Shown here piece by piece: positions 8,099-19,421 of a DNA stretch of 64,000 bases. The first letter of the stretch is position 1, and the number at the start of each line of letters is the position of its first letter. Origin of the DNA: Streptomyces sp. NBC_01116 (lineage in GTDB: Bacteria > Actinomycetota > Actinomycetes > Streptomycetales > Streptomycetaceae); assembly GCF_041435495.1 (NCBI RefSeq), contig NZ_CP108644.1, forward strand, positions 2,480,001 to 2,544,000. Direction: 5' to 3'. The notes under the pieces were generated by a model that had not been told where the DNA came from, did no database searches, and was given only the letters and a program-made list of their open reading frames with translations. The position numbers were made by a program, and so were the translations under genes.

Positions 8099-8503
8099 TC
8101 AGCCCTGGGCGGCGGCCTCGTCCATCCACATGACCTCCCAGATGTGGTGGTCGGGGTCCTGGAACGAGCGGCCGTACATGAAGCCCATGTCCTGCGTCTC
8201 GCCCGCGGGGAACCCGCCCGAGGCCAGCGCCGCGTCGACGATCTCGTCGACCTTCTCGCGGCTGTCGGCGCTGAGGGCGAGGATGACCTCGGTCGCCTTC
8301 GAGGCGTCGACGACGTCCTTCTTGGTGAAGTCCTTGAAGCGCTCCTCCGTCATCAGCATGGCGAAGATCGTGTCGCTGATGACCAGACACGCGGTCCTGT
8401 CGTCGCTGAACGCCGGGTTGGTCGTGAAGCCGAGCTTCCCGAAGAAACCCACGGTCGTCTCCAGGTCCTTCACCGGCAGGTTCACGAAGATCATCCGAGC
8501 CAT
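8099..8503 (-). CDS. VOC superfamily (glyoxalase/bleomycin-resistance-like) protein
   Basis: 134 residues, the usual size for a single-module vicinal oxygen chelate protein. It begins MARMIFVNLPVKDLETTVGFF, the hallmark first beta-alpha unit, and ends YGRSFQDPDHHIWEVMWMD, where the C-terminal His/Glu metal ligands normally sit. Often annotated as lactoylglutathione lyase, but the substrate is unknown. The start was placed at ATG 8503, with GAGGAA upstream, because the family begins here; a longer frame upstream carries non-family sequence. Convergent with the PhoX-like gene. Confidence 0.85.
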   Translation of the reverse strand: MARMIFVNLPVKDLETTVGFFGKLGFTTNPAFSDDRTACLVISDTIFAMLMTEERFKDFTKKDVVDASKATEVILALSADSREKVDEIVDAALASGGFPAGETQDMGFMYGRSFQDPDHHIWEVMWMDEAAAQG

Positions 8504-8615
8504 GGTCTTTTCCTCTTCCTCTGTCCCGTGGCGCCCGCGGTGGTCCGTCCGGCGCTTTCGATGGTTGGACGGCGGGGCCGCGCGGAACTCATCGGTGTAC
8601 GGGAAGAAGATTTGC

Positions 8616-8657
8616 ACGGCCCTCTGACAACGGCCCTCTGGCAACGGCCCCCGGACA
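8616..8657. repeat. Three tandem 14-bp repeats
   Basis: Units 8616-8629, 8630-8643 and 8644-8657 follow the pattern ACGGCCCTCTGACA, with one substitution in the second unit and two in the third; a decayed copy may follow. They lie in the 190-base gap between the VOC gene and the ArsR-like regulator. Confidence 0.7.
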
Positions 8658-8692
8658 GCGGCCTTTCGGCCCCGCCGGATTCCTTGGCCCCT

Positions 8693-9745
8693 TCAGGCTC
8701 CTTCGGGCAGGGCGAGCGGGGCGCCGCCTCGCAGCAGGGAGCCGCCGAGCGGGGTCAGGGTGTGCAGGACCGAGCTGCCGTGCCGCAGCGTCAGGACCAG
8801 GCCCGCCTCGCGCAGCACGGAGGCGTGCTGGCTCGCGGAGGCCAGCGACACCCCGGCCCGGCGGGCGAGTTCGCTGGTGGTGCAGCCGTCGCCGATGGAG
8901 GAGAGGACGGCCGAGCGGGTGTGTCCGACGAGCCGGCCGAGCCAGGGCCCCGGCTCGGCGAAGACCGGGGCTCCGGGGGTGGCCACCGGGTAGACGAGCA
9001 CCGGCGGCAGCGACGGGTCGCGGTAGACCACGGGGGTGCCCCGGCAGAAGAAGGACGGCTGGAGCAGCAGCCCGCGCCCGTCCAGGTGCAGATCACGGTC
9101 GAACGGGTAGTCCGCCTCCAGCACGGGCGGGCGCCACCGGATCATCGGCGGCAGGGCGGCCAGGAGCCCGTCGGCCCCGCCGTCCAGCAGAGCCCGGCCG
9201 CGCAGGGCCCGGTCCGCCTCGACGCTGGCCCGGATGTGCGGCCAGTAGGGCTCCACGGCCGCGTGGTGGTAGCTGCGGAGGGCCCCGATGAGACGGGCGA
9301 GCGGCTCGGCCCGGCCCTCCATGAGCACGGCGGGCAGCCCCGCGCCCGCTCTCCCCGCTCCCGGGTCCCGTTGACGCGGGCCGGCGGGCAGGCCGGCCCG
9401 CTGCCGTATCCGCCCGGCCGCCAGCAGTTCCAGCTCCGCGTGGACACGGTCGGCGGGAGTGTCGCGCAGCGCCTCCATTCCGACGTCGAGCCCGAAAGGC
9501 TCGGCCCCCTCCTGGGAGGGCGTCAGGAAATCCGGGAAATAGCCGCGGGGCGGGACGACCGCCGCCAGCAACTGTGCTTCACCATTCAACCGCGCCCGGG
9601 ATTCCGAACGCCATTTCCCGAACACCGTCGAAGCACGCCGGTCCCTGATCCGGTGAAAGCTGAGAATGGTTTCCCACAGCGCGTCCGGCCTCGTGGCCAT
9701 CCGCACCCGCGAAAGGTCCAGCCTGGACACATGGATACGCAGCAC
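8693..9745 (-). CDS. ArsR-family winged-helix transcriptional regulator
   Basis: 350 residues. The C-terminal third holds the winged helix-turn-helix: CTTSELARRAGVSLASASQHASVLREAGLV, followed by the wing LTLRHGSSVLHTLTPLG. The long N-terminal part (about 1-240) starts LRIHVSRLDLSRVR and is typical of the actinobacterial ArsR-like regulators that carry an uncharacterised sensory domain. Start GTG 9745 has GGGGAG upstream. No metal-binding Cys cluster is evident, so a metal-sensor role is unlikely. Target unknown. Confidence 0.85.
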   Translation of the reverse strand: MLRIHVSRLDLSRVRMATRPDALWETILSFHRIRDRRASTVFGKWRSESRARLNGEAQLLAAVVPPRGYFPDFLTPSQEGAEPFGLDVGMEALRDTPADRVHAELELLAAGRIRQRAGLPAGPRQRDPGAGRAGAGLPAVLMEGRAEPLARLIGALRSYHHAAVEPYWPHIRASVEADRALRGRALLDGGADGLLAALPPMIRWRPPVLEADYPFDRDLHLDGRGLLLQPSFFCRGTPVVYRDPSLPPVLVYPVATPGAPVFAEPGPWLGRLVGHTRSAVLSSIGDGCTTSELARRAGVSLASASQHASVLREAGLVLTLRHGSSVLHTLTPLGGSLLRGGAPLALPEGA

Positions 9746-10195
9746 CGCTCCCCCACCTGTTGCATCCGCAATTGCCCCCACCGAAGGGTATGCGGACCGT
9801 CACAGGAGGTCACCACGGGGTTTCGGCCAGAAGTGAAAGGTCTCGCCCCGTTCCGCTCCACCCGAAAAGCTGTACGACGTCGGGTACGCATCCGGTGCCC
9901 ACCGGATGAGCACGTGAAGGCCGTGGGGGGCTTTGTGTGTTCGGCGGCGGTGGGCGACGGTGCGGCTCCGTACCCGACGGGGGTAAGCCGGGTGCGGTCC
10001 ATGGGTGGGGATCCATGGACCGCACCCCGGTCCCCGACCGGTCACCCGAATTTCTTTGCGCCGTAAACGAAGCAATGTGCTCTGCGCCACATTCTTCGCG
10101 CGGCATTCGGTGCACGCTTCTGACGACTTCCCCGTATCGCCCGCCATTTCCGCACACGCCACTCCCGTACGGAACCGCCACGGGCGGCACAGGGC
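9746..10195. other. Gene-free region with a perfect 14-bp inverted repeat
   Basis: No credible gene is visible. A perfect 14-bp inverted repeat at 9991-10004 and 10013-10026 (8-base loop GTGGGGAT) contains a CCATGG core in each arm. The stretch 10045-10170 is more AT-rich than the surroundings and could contain a promoter, but no matched -35/-10 pair leads to a gene. Confidence 0.6.
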
Positions 10196-10232
10196 GAAGC
10201 GGCGGCACCCCCGCACAGGGTGCCGCCGCTTC
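10196..10232 (-). terminator. Perfect 15-bp hairpin, probable ppdK terminator
   Basis: Arms 10196-10210 and 10218-10232 are exact complements with a 7-base loop. It lies about 180 bases beyond the ppdK stop on the minus strand. No T-tract follows. Confidence 0.65.
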
Positions 10233-10409
10233 TCGGTGTTCCGGGGCCGCCGGCGGGCCGATGAGCCGGTGAGGGCCGGACTCGGCTTCGGGGGCGGCCC
10301 CGGAGGATCGGGCCGTCCGTGCGGCCCTGGTCGGTGGGCAGGGCTGTTCGTGCAGCCCTGCCCATGAGGCCGGAGGCTGTTCGTGCAGCCACCGGCCGGT
10401 GAGTCCGGT

Positions 10410-13121
<2,712 letters not shown>

Positions 13122-13682
13122 GGGTCTCGACTCCTCGAGGACGCGGTGGCTGCCCTGACGGCGAGGAACATACCCAGATCGAAGGTGGATGGGTACGTCC
13201 ACTTGGTCGTCATACGGCCGCAACCACCCGTCCGCCAGCAGATCGAAAGGCTCGCCCGGCCGAAGCACCTGACGTTCCGCCTTCACCTCCCGAATGCGAC
13301 ATGGCCGAAACTTGACTGTATCCGCTCACCTGAGCGGGCGACTCGCCAGGTGAGTTCACTTCTTGAATCCAGCCAGGTGGCACTGAGTGCCACGTCTTCC
13401 AGAAGTGCAGCCATGTGGAAAATGCTCATCTGAGCGCAACCCCGATCAAGGGTGGCGCGAATCACGCTCGTTTCGGATCCCGGATTTCAGGATCCGGACG
13501 CCTCGGGCCATGGCCGGGCACCCCGGGGCCGGCCTCTTCCAGGCTACGGGCGAAGGTCCGCCCCCGCGCGGGCTCCGACGCCGGACCGGGTCTCCGGACA
13601 CGCCGGAGCGCCACGCCGCGCCGGGCGTGGGCGGGCGGGGGTGAGGGGGATGAGGTCTTGTGCGGGGAGGGCCGGTACGGGT
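13122..13682. promoter_or_regulatory. ppdK upstream region with two inverted repeats
   Basis: Gene-free. GTGGCACTGAGTGCCAC at 13377-13393 is a perfect 8-1-8 inverted repeat. A second, CTCACCTG at 13325-13332 and CAGGTGAG at 13347-13354, has a 14-base spacer. Both are 200-270 bases upstream of ppdK in a relatively AT-rich stretch and look like operator sites. The first resembles a CIRCE half-site pair (GCACT/AGTGC) but lacks the 9-base spacer, so it is not a CIRCE element. Confidence 0.4.
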
Positions 13683-14831
13683 TCAGCCGCCGGAGGTGTC
13701 CAGCTCCGCGTCGGCGCTGATGCCCGCGCAGTCGTACGGGTCCTTCAGCCAGCCGTCCGGCAGGACGACCCGGTTGTTGCCCGAGGTCCGCCCGCGCGGC
13801 CCGTCGGCGCCGTCCGGCCAGGGCTGGTCGAGGTCCAGCTCGTGCAGCTGACCGCTCAGCTCCTCCAGCGAGGAGGTGATCGCCAGCTTCTTGCGCATCT
13901 CGGAGCCGACCGCGAAGCCCTTGAGATACCAGGCCACGTGCTTACGGAAGTCGATCACGCCGCGGGCCTCGTCGCCGATCCACTCCCCCAGCAGCGTCGC
14001 GTGGCGCACCATGACGTCCGCGACCTCGCGCAGTGCGGGCGCGTGCCGGGTCTCGCGGCCCTCCATGGCGTTCACCAGGTCGGCGAAGAGCCAGGGCCGC
14101 CCCAGGCAGCCGCGCCCGACGACGACACCGTCGCAGCCGGTCTCCCGCATCATCCGCAGGGCGTCGTCGGCACACCAGATGTCGCCGTTGCCGAGCACGG
14201 GGATCTCCGGCACGTGCTCCTTGAGCCGGGCGATGGCGTCCCAGTCGGCGGTGCCGCCGTAGTGCTGGGCGGTGGTGCGCCCGTGCAGGGCGACGGCGGT
14301 GACGCCCTCCTCGACGGCGATGCGGCCGGCGTCGAGGAAGGTGAGGTGGTCGTCGTCGATGCCCTTGCGCATCTTGATGGTGACGGGGAGGTCCCCGGCG
14401 CCGGCGACGGCTTCCTTGAGGATGGCCCGCAGCAGGGGCCGCTTGTACGGGAGTGCGGAGCCGCCGCCCTTGCGGGTGACCTTGGGGACCGGGCAGCCGA
14501 AGTTCAGGTCGATGTGGTCGGCCAGATCCTCGTCGACGATCATCCGGACCGCCTTGCCGACGGTGGCCGGGTCCACTCCGTACAGCTGGATCGAGCGCGG
14601 CGTCTCGGTCGCGTCGAAGTGGATGAGCTGCATGGTCTTCTCGTTGCGCTCGACCAGCGCCCGCGTGGTGATCATCTCGCTGACGAACAGGCCCTTGCCG
14701 CCGGAGAACTCCCGGCACAGCGTCCGGAACGGGGCGTTGGTGATGCCGGCCATCGGGGCCAGCACGACCGGCGGCTGCACGGTGTGCGGGCCGATGCGGA
14801 GCTGCGGGAGGGCGGGGGCGAGCGTGGTCAT
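13683..14831 (-). CDS. dusB: tRNA-dihydrouridine synthase
   Basis: 382 residues. FMN-dependent reduction of uridines in tRNA. TIM-barrel motifs: VVLAPMAGITNAPFR (about 20-35), HIDLNFGCPVPKVTRKGGGS (about 110-130; catalytic Cys in GCP), HGRTTAQHYGG (about 190), GNGDIWCADDALRMM and GVVVGRGCLGRPWLF. The C-terminal helical domain is present. ATG 14831 was preferred, since the longer reading adds 42 unconserved Gly/Arg/Pro-rich residues. DusB is the usual annotation for the single actinobacterial Dus. Confidence 0.93.
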   Translation of the reverse strand: MTTLAPALPQLRIGPHTVQPPVVLAPMAGITNAPFRTLCREFSGGKGLFVSEMITTRALVERNEKTMQLIHFDATETPRSIQLYGVDPATVGKAVRMIVDEDLADHIDLNFGCPVPKVTRKGGGSALPYKRPLLRAILKEAVAGAGDLPVTIKMRKGIDDDHLTFLDAGRIAVEEGVTAVALHGRTTAQHYGGTADWDAIARLKEHVPEIPVLGNGDIWCADDALRMMRETGCDGVVVGRGCLGRPWLFADLVNAMEGRETRHAPALREVADVMVRHATLLGEWIGDEARGVIDFRKHVAWYLKGFAVGSEMRKKLAITSSLEELSGQLHELDLDQPWPDGADGPRGRTSGNNRVVLPDGWLKDPYDCAGISADAELDTSGG

Positions 14832-14953
14832 GGCTCCATTGTCGCGTACGCCGGAGGGGTGACCGCCTCGGCGGGGTGACCCCGTCGGGCGCCGGGCCCG
14901 CCAGAAGCCCGGGGCGGGGCCCGCCCCGGGCCCATCGGCATCGCTCGGCTCGG

Positions 14954-15226
14954 TCACATACTGGCGAAGACGGCGCCGAGGACCATTCCGCCGACCAGTC
15001 CGACGGCGCTGACCACGATGGCGACCGTGGCGAGCCGCTCGTGCCGGACGGCCTTGGCGATGATGGCCATGATCAGTCCGCCCAGGGCGAAGACGATCGG
15101 CAGGAAGATCAGCCCGATCACGCCCAGGACGATCGCGATGATGCTGAAGACGTTGCCTTCGGCGCCTCCCCGCGACGCACCGCGGTGCCCCTGCCCGGTC
15201 GGTCGGTTGCCGTACTGCGTAGCCAT
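14954..15226 (-). CDS. Small DUF4190-like membrane protein
   Basis: 90 residues: a hydrophilic Gly/Arg/Gln-rich N-terminus (1-25) then two hydrophobic segments, about 26-58 (IIAIVLGVIGLIFLPIVFAL) and 65-88. The layout resembles short DUF4190 proteins, which have two helices in a hairpin and no known function. ATG 15226 is followed by ATQYGNRPTGQ. Transcribed toward dusB, 122 bases away, and possibly independent. Confidence 0.75.
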   Translation of the reverse strand: MATQYGNRPTGQGHRGASRGGAEGNVFSIIAIVLGVIGLIFLPIVFALGGLIMAIIAKAVRHERLATVAIVVSAVGLVGGMVLGAVFASM

Positions 15227-15327
15227 CTGTCGCTCCTTCGGGACGATCGCGCCGGAGTCCGGTCCCGAAGCGGACCGGTCTGTCGATCGTGTGCCCCGAA
15301 GTCCCTTGCCTACACGGTCAATTGACT

Positions 15328-15491
15328 AAGGGCTGTCCCGTCATCCCTGGTGGATCAGCGTGCGGCGTCGGATGCGGTGCATCGCAAGGCGGAGGGACGT
15401 CCGCATACGGGATGTATGGGGATGTTCCGACAACGCGGCGAGGTGCCGTAGCTGTCGTCGCGCGCCCGCCAGGGATCACGGGACAGCCCTT
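15328..15491. mobile_element. MITE-like element with 26-bp terminal inverted repeats
   Basis: The ends 15328-15353 and 15466-15491 are inverted copies matching at 24 of 26 positions (outer ends AAGGGCTGTCCCGT). The 164-base interior has no gene but contains further short self-complementary stretches. The flanks show no clear target-site duplication. GGGCTGTCCCG-type ends resemble those of Streptomyces insertion sequences, and I believe related short elements recur in Streptomyces genomes, but I cannot confirm copy number here. It ends 36 bases from the arginine deiminase fragment. Confidence 0.7.
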
Positions 15492-15527
15492 GGGGCCGAG
15501 GTGACGGGACGTACGGTGTTCCCCGGG

Positions 15528-16316
15528 TCAGAACGTCACCGCGTCGCGGATCAGCGGGCACGTCATGCAGTGCCCGCCGCCCCGGCCCCGGCCCAGCTCC
15601 GCCCCGACGATGGTGATGACCTCCACCCCGGCCCGGCGCAGCAGCGCGTTGGTCTGGGTGTTGCGGTCGTAGGTGAAGACCACGCCGGGCTCCAGCGCCA
15701 CCGCGTTGTTGCCGCTGTCCCACTGCTGGCGCTCGGAGGCGTAGACGTCTCCGCCCGTCTCGATCACCCTCAGCCGGGGCAGGCCCAGGGCGCGGGCCAC
15801 GACCTCGGTGAACGGGGTGCCGCCCTCGTCGGTGATCTCGATCCCGGGCGCCAGGTCGGACGGCCGCAGCGAGAAGGCGCGGACGCCGTCCATGATGCGC
15901 GGGTACAGCGTGACGATGTCCCGGTCCGCGAAGGTGAACACCGTGTCCAGGTGCATCGCCGAACGCAGCTTCGGCATCCCGGCGACGATCACGTGCTCGG
16001 CAGCGCCCTGCTCGAACAGCGCGGCCGCGACCTGCGTGATGGCCTGGCGGGAGGTCCGTTCGCTCATGCCCATGAGGACGACGCCGTTGCCGACGGGCAT
16101 GATGTCCCCGCCCTCGAACGTGGCCTGACCCCAGTCCTTCTCGGGGTCGCCCCACCAGACGGTGCTGCCCCGGAAGTCGGGGTGGAAGGCGTAGATCGCC
16201 TTCATCAGCAGGGTCTCGTCGCGCCGGGCGGACCAGTAGAGCGGGTTCAGCGTCACTCCGCCGTACAGCCAGCAGGTGGTGTCACGGGTGTACAGGGTGT
16301 TGGGCAGCGGCGGCAT
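15528..16316 (-). pseudogene. arcA: Arginine deiminase, N-terminally truncated
   Basis: 262 residues equal to the C-terminal two-thirds of arginine deiminase (arginine to citrulline + ammonia; normally about 400-410 residues). Present: [54 protein letters not shown] (catalytic His) and the terminal [13 protein letters not shown] (nucleophilic Cys). Absent: the first 140-150 residues, including the N-terminal substrate-binding loop. The frame stays open upstream of ATG 16316, but the sequence there is unrelated and the SpoIIE phosphatase begins at 16502 on the other strand, so no room remains. Probably a 5' deletion remnant. Confidence 0.8.
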
Positions 16317-16501
16317 CAGGTACTCCCGCGCCCCGGCCCCGGCGGCCTCGCCACCGCCGACCTCCCCGACGCGTTCCGCTCGGGGTACGTGGCGCTCGCC
16401 CGCGAGGGTCGGAATCGCTCGCCGCCACCGCAGGATTTCTCGACCGGTGCCATGAGAGAGGCGTCAGCGGGCAGAAGCACTATCGACTTTTGGAGGCTGT
16501 G

Positions 16502-17695
16502 GTGACGGGTGACCGGATGGGACTGGCCGAAGTGCTGGCGGCGGCGGAGAGCGCGGCCCCGGTGGACTCGATCGATGTCGTGGCGCGCAATCTGCGCGCC
16601 CGGTTCGGTGCGCGGTACGTGTCGTTCCTCTTCGTCGACATGGTCGGCAGCCGTCTGCTGCGGGTCAACGACACGGCCGGCTCCGCACAGGAGCAGCGGA
16701 CCGAGCGAGTGCCACTGGCCGGCAGTGGCATCTACGACAAGGTTCTGCGCGCCCAGAAGACGATGCTGGCGGAGGAGGTCGCCCTGGGGCAGCGCGTGCT
16801 CGCGCCGGTCACCAACCGGGGCGACACCATCGGCGTGCTGGAGCTGTACCTCGATGTCGTGACCGAGAGCGTGCTGGAGCAGGTCGAGGAGGCCGCGCAC
16901 GCACTGGCGTACATCATCGTCACCGACCGCCGCTTCACCGACCTCTACCACTGGGGGAACCGCACCACGACGGTCAGCCTGGCGGCGGAGATCCAGCGCC
17001 AGCTCCTCCCGTCGGCGCCCTCCTGCGAGGCGGCCGAATTCGCCCTCGCCGGAGCCCTGGTCCCGGCCTCCGACATCGCCGGGGACACCTACGACTACAG
17101 CCTCGACCACGACACCCTGCATCTGTCCGTCACCGACGCCATGGGCCACGACGTCGACGCGTCCCTCACCGCCACCCTGGTCGTGAACGCCTCCCGCGGC
17201 GCCCGTCGCGCCGGAGCGGACCTCGCCGAACAGGCCCGCCACATGCACCAGGCCCTCCTCGACCACGGCCACCACACCTACGTCACGGGCCAGTTGCTCC
17301 GCATCGCCCTGGACGGCAGCGGCGCGCAGATGGTCAACGCGGGCCATCCCGGGCCGCTCAGACTCCGCGAGGGCGCGGTCGAGGAACTGGGCCTGGCCGT
17401 CAACATGCCGTTCGGGTTCACCGCGCAGGACGCCTACGAGGTTCAGGACATCGACCTGCGCCCCGGCGACCGTCTCGTGCTGTTCACCGACGGAATGCAG
17501 GAACGCGAAGCGGCGACGGTCGACCTGCCCGGTCTCCTGCTGCGGACCGCGGCCGAGCATCCGCGCGAGGTCGTCCGCACCTTGGTCGCAGCGGTGGCCG
17601 ACGCCTTCGGCGGCCGGCCGCCGAAGGACGACGCCACCGTCCTGTGTCTGGACTGGCAGGGCCCTCGCGGCGGGATCAGCCGGTCGGACGCCTGA
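16502..17695 (+). CDS. GAF-SpoIIE family serine/threonine phosphatase
   Basis: 397 residues. N-terminal GAF-like sensor (about 15-140: [44 protein letters not shown]). C-terminal PP2C/SpoIIE phosphatase (about 165-390) with [26 protein letters not shown] (metal Asp), [35 protein letters not shown] and [11 protein letters not shown]. Such proteins dephosphorylate anti-sigma antagonists (RsbU/SpoIIE-like) in stress or development; the target is unknown and no anti-sigma gene is adjacent. GGAGG at 16492-16496 favours GTG 16502. Its 3' end overlaps the convergent TetR gene by 20 bases. Confidence 0.88.
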   Translation: MTGDRMGLAEVLAAAESAAPVDSIDVVARNLRARFGARYVSFLFVDMVGSRLLRVNDTAGSAQEQRTERVPLAGSGIYDKVLRAQKTMLAEEVALGQRVLAPVTNRGDTIGVLELYLDVVTESVLEQVEEAAHALAYIIVTDRRFTDLYHWGNRTTTVSLAAEIQRQLLPSAPSCEAAEFALAGALVPASDIAGDTYDYSLDHDTLHLSVTDAMGHDVDASLTATLVVNASRGARRAGADLAEQARHMHQALLDHGHHTYVTGQLLRIALDGSGAQMVNAGHPGPLRLREGAVEELGLAVNMPFGFTAQDAYEVQDIDLRPGDRLVLFTDGMQEREAATVDLPGLLLRTAAEHPREVVRTLVAAVADAFGGRPPKDDATVLCLDWQGPRGGISRSDA

Positions 17696-18287
17696 GCTCG
17701 GACGCTCCTCGGGCAAGGCTGGAGGCCCCCCAGGCCGCCTCGATCATCCGGAAGATCTCGTCCACCGCGGCCTGCGGATCGGCCGCCTCGCGGGCGAGCG
17801 CGTAGGCGTCGATCGCGAACCTCGCGACGGTCCGGCAGGCCGTCGACGTCTCCGGTACGCCGAGGTCGGCGGCGATCGCGGCGGCCAGCGCCTCCGCGTG
17901 GCGCAGCCGCATCGACTCCTCGTACTCCCGCAGGGACGGCGACGACTCGATCATGTTCCGGACCGGGGCGGCCCCGGGCGCAGCGCAGTGGCGCACCAGG
18001 GCGTGGATCTCCCGGCGCAGCACGGGAATCAGCGGCTCGTCCGGAGTCCGGTCGGCGACCGCCCGGACGAGGCCCTGCTCGAAGCCCTGGTCCTGCTCGA
18101 AGACCAGCGCTTCCTTCGAGGCGAAGTGGGAGAAGAGCGTGGTCACGGCGACGTCCGCCTCGGCCGCCACGTCACGGATGCCCACGGCGTCGTACCCGCG
18201 TTCCAGGAAGAGCCGCAGAGCGGTGTCGGCGATCTTCTGGCGGGTCGCGGCCTTCTTGCGCTCGCGGCGTCCGCTGGGCTCGTTCAT
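17676..18287 (-). CDS. TetR-family transcriptional regulator
   Basis: 203 residues. N-terminal HTH (about 12-60): [46 protein letters not shown], split here as two adjacent motifs. The C-terminal helical ligand domain is unassigned. Divergently transcribed from a quinone-oxidoreductase-like gene 70 bases away; the arrangement and an inverted repeat in the gap suggest it represses that gene and itself. Confidence 0.9.
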   Translation of the reverse strand: MNEPSGRRERKKAATRQKIADTALRLFLERGYDAVGIRDVAAEADVAVTTLFSHFASKEALVFEQDQGFEQGLVRAVADRTPDEPLIPVLRREIHALVRHCAAPGAAPVRNMIESSPSLREYEESMRLRHAEALAAAIAADLGVPETSTACRTVARFAIDAYALAREAADPQAAVDEIFRMIEAAWGASSLARGASELRRPTG

Positions 18288-18331
18288 GCGCTGACACTAG
18301 CAAATACAAAAGTGGAACCGATCGGAAAAGC

Positions 18332-18350
18332 TAACAGTTAGTGTTACGTT
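18332..18350 (+). promoter_or_regulatory. Candidate TetR operator and promoter of the oxidoreductase gene
   Basis: TAACA-GTTAG-TGTTA at 18332-18346 is an inverted repeat; CTAACAGTTAG at 18331-18341 is a second, overlapping one. TACGTT at 18345-18350 fits a -10 box whose start point would coincide with ATG 18358, suggesting a leaderless or near-leaderless transcript. The -35 match is poor. Confidence 0.45.
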
Positions 18351-18357
18351 CGGGAGC

Positions 18358-19302
18358 ATGGAGAGCACAAGGAGCATGAAGAAGGTGAGCTTCGCCGCGT
18401 TCGGCGGCCCCGGCGTACTGCGCCTCATCGATGCCGACCGACCCCACGCGGGCCCCGGCCGGATACGCGTCCGGGTACGGGCCGCCGGAGTGAATCCCGT
18501 CGACTGGCGCATTCGCGAGGGCCAGGTCCTGGGAGCCCAACCGGTCGAACTGCCGTCAGGAGTGGGCCTCGACGCCGCCGGAGTGGTGGACGAGGTGGGT
18601 GAGGGCGTCGAAGGAGTGGCGGTGGGCGACCACGTGTTCGGCGAGGGCTCCGACACGTACGCCGAGTTCGCCGTGCTGTCGGCCTGGGCCCGGATGCCGG
18701 AGGGCCTGACGTTCGAGGAGGCGGCCGGCTATCCGTCCGTGGTGGAGACCGCGCTGCGCGTCATCCGGGAGGTCGGTGTCCTCCCCGGTCAGACGCTGCT
18801 GGTCAACGGCGCGTCCGGCGGGGTCGGTTCGGCGGTGCTGCAGATCGCCCGCGTCCGGGGCATCGCGGTCATCGGCACGGCGGGCGCCGCCAACCAGGAG
18901 TATCTGCGCGGCCTGGGCGCGCTCGCCACGACGTACGGCGAGGGCTGGGTCGAGCGGGTACGGCAGCTCGGCCGTGTCGACGCCGCACTCGACCTGGCGG
19001 GTTCTGGCGTGCTCGGCGAGCTGGTCGAACTGACCGGCGACCCGGGGAAGGTGGTCACCATCGCGGACCTGGGCGCACCGGAGTTCGGCGTCCGGTTCTC
19101 CGGCGTGGCGGGGAGCGTGCCGGACGCGCTGGCCGAGGCGGCGGCGCTGATCTCACGCGGCAGGCTGCACATCCCGGTGGAGAAGTCCTACCCGCTCGCC
19201 GAGGCAGCCGCCGCACACATCGACAGCCGGGCGGGGCACACGCGGGGCCGCCGTGTCCTGATCGTCCGACCGCGGGGCGGGTCGAGCGGGTCACGGCCGT
19301 AG
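18358..19302 (+). CDS. NADP-dependent MDR-family oxidoreductase
   Basis: 314 residues of the medium-chain dehydrogenase/reductase, quinone-oxidoreductase-like branch. N-terminal GroES-like fold (KKVSFAAFGGPGVLRLID; RVRAAGVNPVDWRIREG), then the Rossmann nucleotide site VNGASGGVGSAVLQIARVRG (about 143-162). No Cys/His set for the structural zinc is seen, as in zeta-crystallin-type enzymes. Substrate unknown. ATG 18358 and an internal ATG at 18376 (MKKVSF) are both plausible; neither has ideal ribosome-site spacing. Probably controlled by the adjacent TetR protein. Confidence 0.88.
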   Translation: MESTRSMKKVSFAAFGGPGVLRLIDADRPHAGPGRIRVRVRAAGVNPVDWRIREGQVLGAQPVELPSGVGLDAAGVVDEVGEGVEGVAVGDHVFGEGSDTYAEFAVLSAWARMPEGLTFEEAAGYPSVVETALRVIREVGVLPGQTLLVNGASGGVGSAVLQIARVRGIAVIGTAGAANQEYLRGLGALATTYGEGWVERVRQLGRVDAALDLAGSGVLGELVELTGDPGKVVTIADLGAPEFGVRFSGVAGSVPDALAEAAALISRGRLHIPVEKSYPLAEAAAAHIDSRAGHTRGRRVLIVRPRGGSSGSRP

Positions 19303-19391
19303 GGTGCCGGAAACAGGGCCGGATCACGGCCCGTACGGTCCCGGGAACAGGGGCAGATCACGGCCCGTAGGGTCCCAGGAACAGGGGCGGG
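19291..19391. repeat. Three tandem 33-34-bp repeats
   Basis: Units 19291-19323, 19324-19357 and 19358-19391 each begin TCACGGCC and contain a GTAGGGTCCC/GGAACAGGGGC block. The first overlaps the last codons and TAG stop of the oxidoreductase gene; the third ends 30 bases before the methyltransferase start. Confidence 0.85.
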
Positions 19392-19421
19392 CGGACACCG
19401 GCGCGGGGACAGGGGACGGAC

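Noticed and set aside
13377..13393. CIRCE element before ppdK
   Set aside because: The arms resemble CIRCE halves but are separated by one base instead of nine.
13283..13465. 60-codon minus-strand frame upstream of ppdK
   Set aside because: It overlaps the operator-like repeats, has no ribosome site and no recognisable sequence.
15328..15491. Complete insertion sequence
   Set aside because: Only 164 bases with no transposase frame; target duplication not seen.
16317..16501. Missing arcA N-terminus in another frame (frameshift)
   Set aside because: Only 185 bases are available before the phosphatase start, too few for the missing 450, and no frame shows deiminase sequence.
19291..19391. CRISPR-like array
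   Set aside because: The three units are contiguous without spacers, and no cas gene is nearby.
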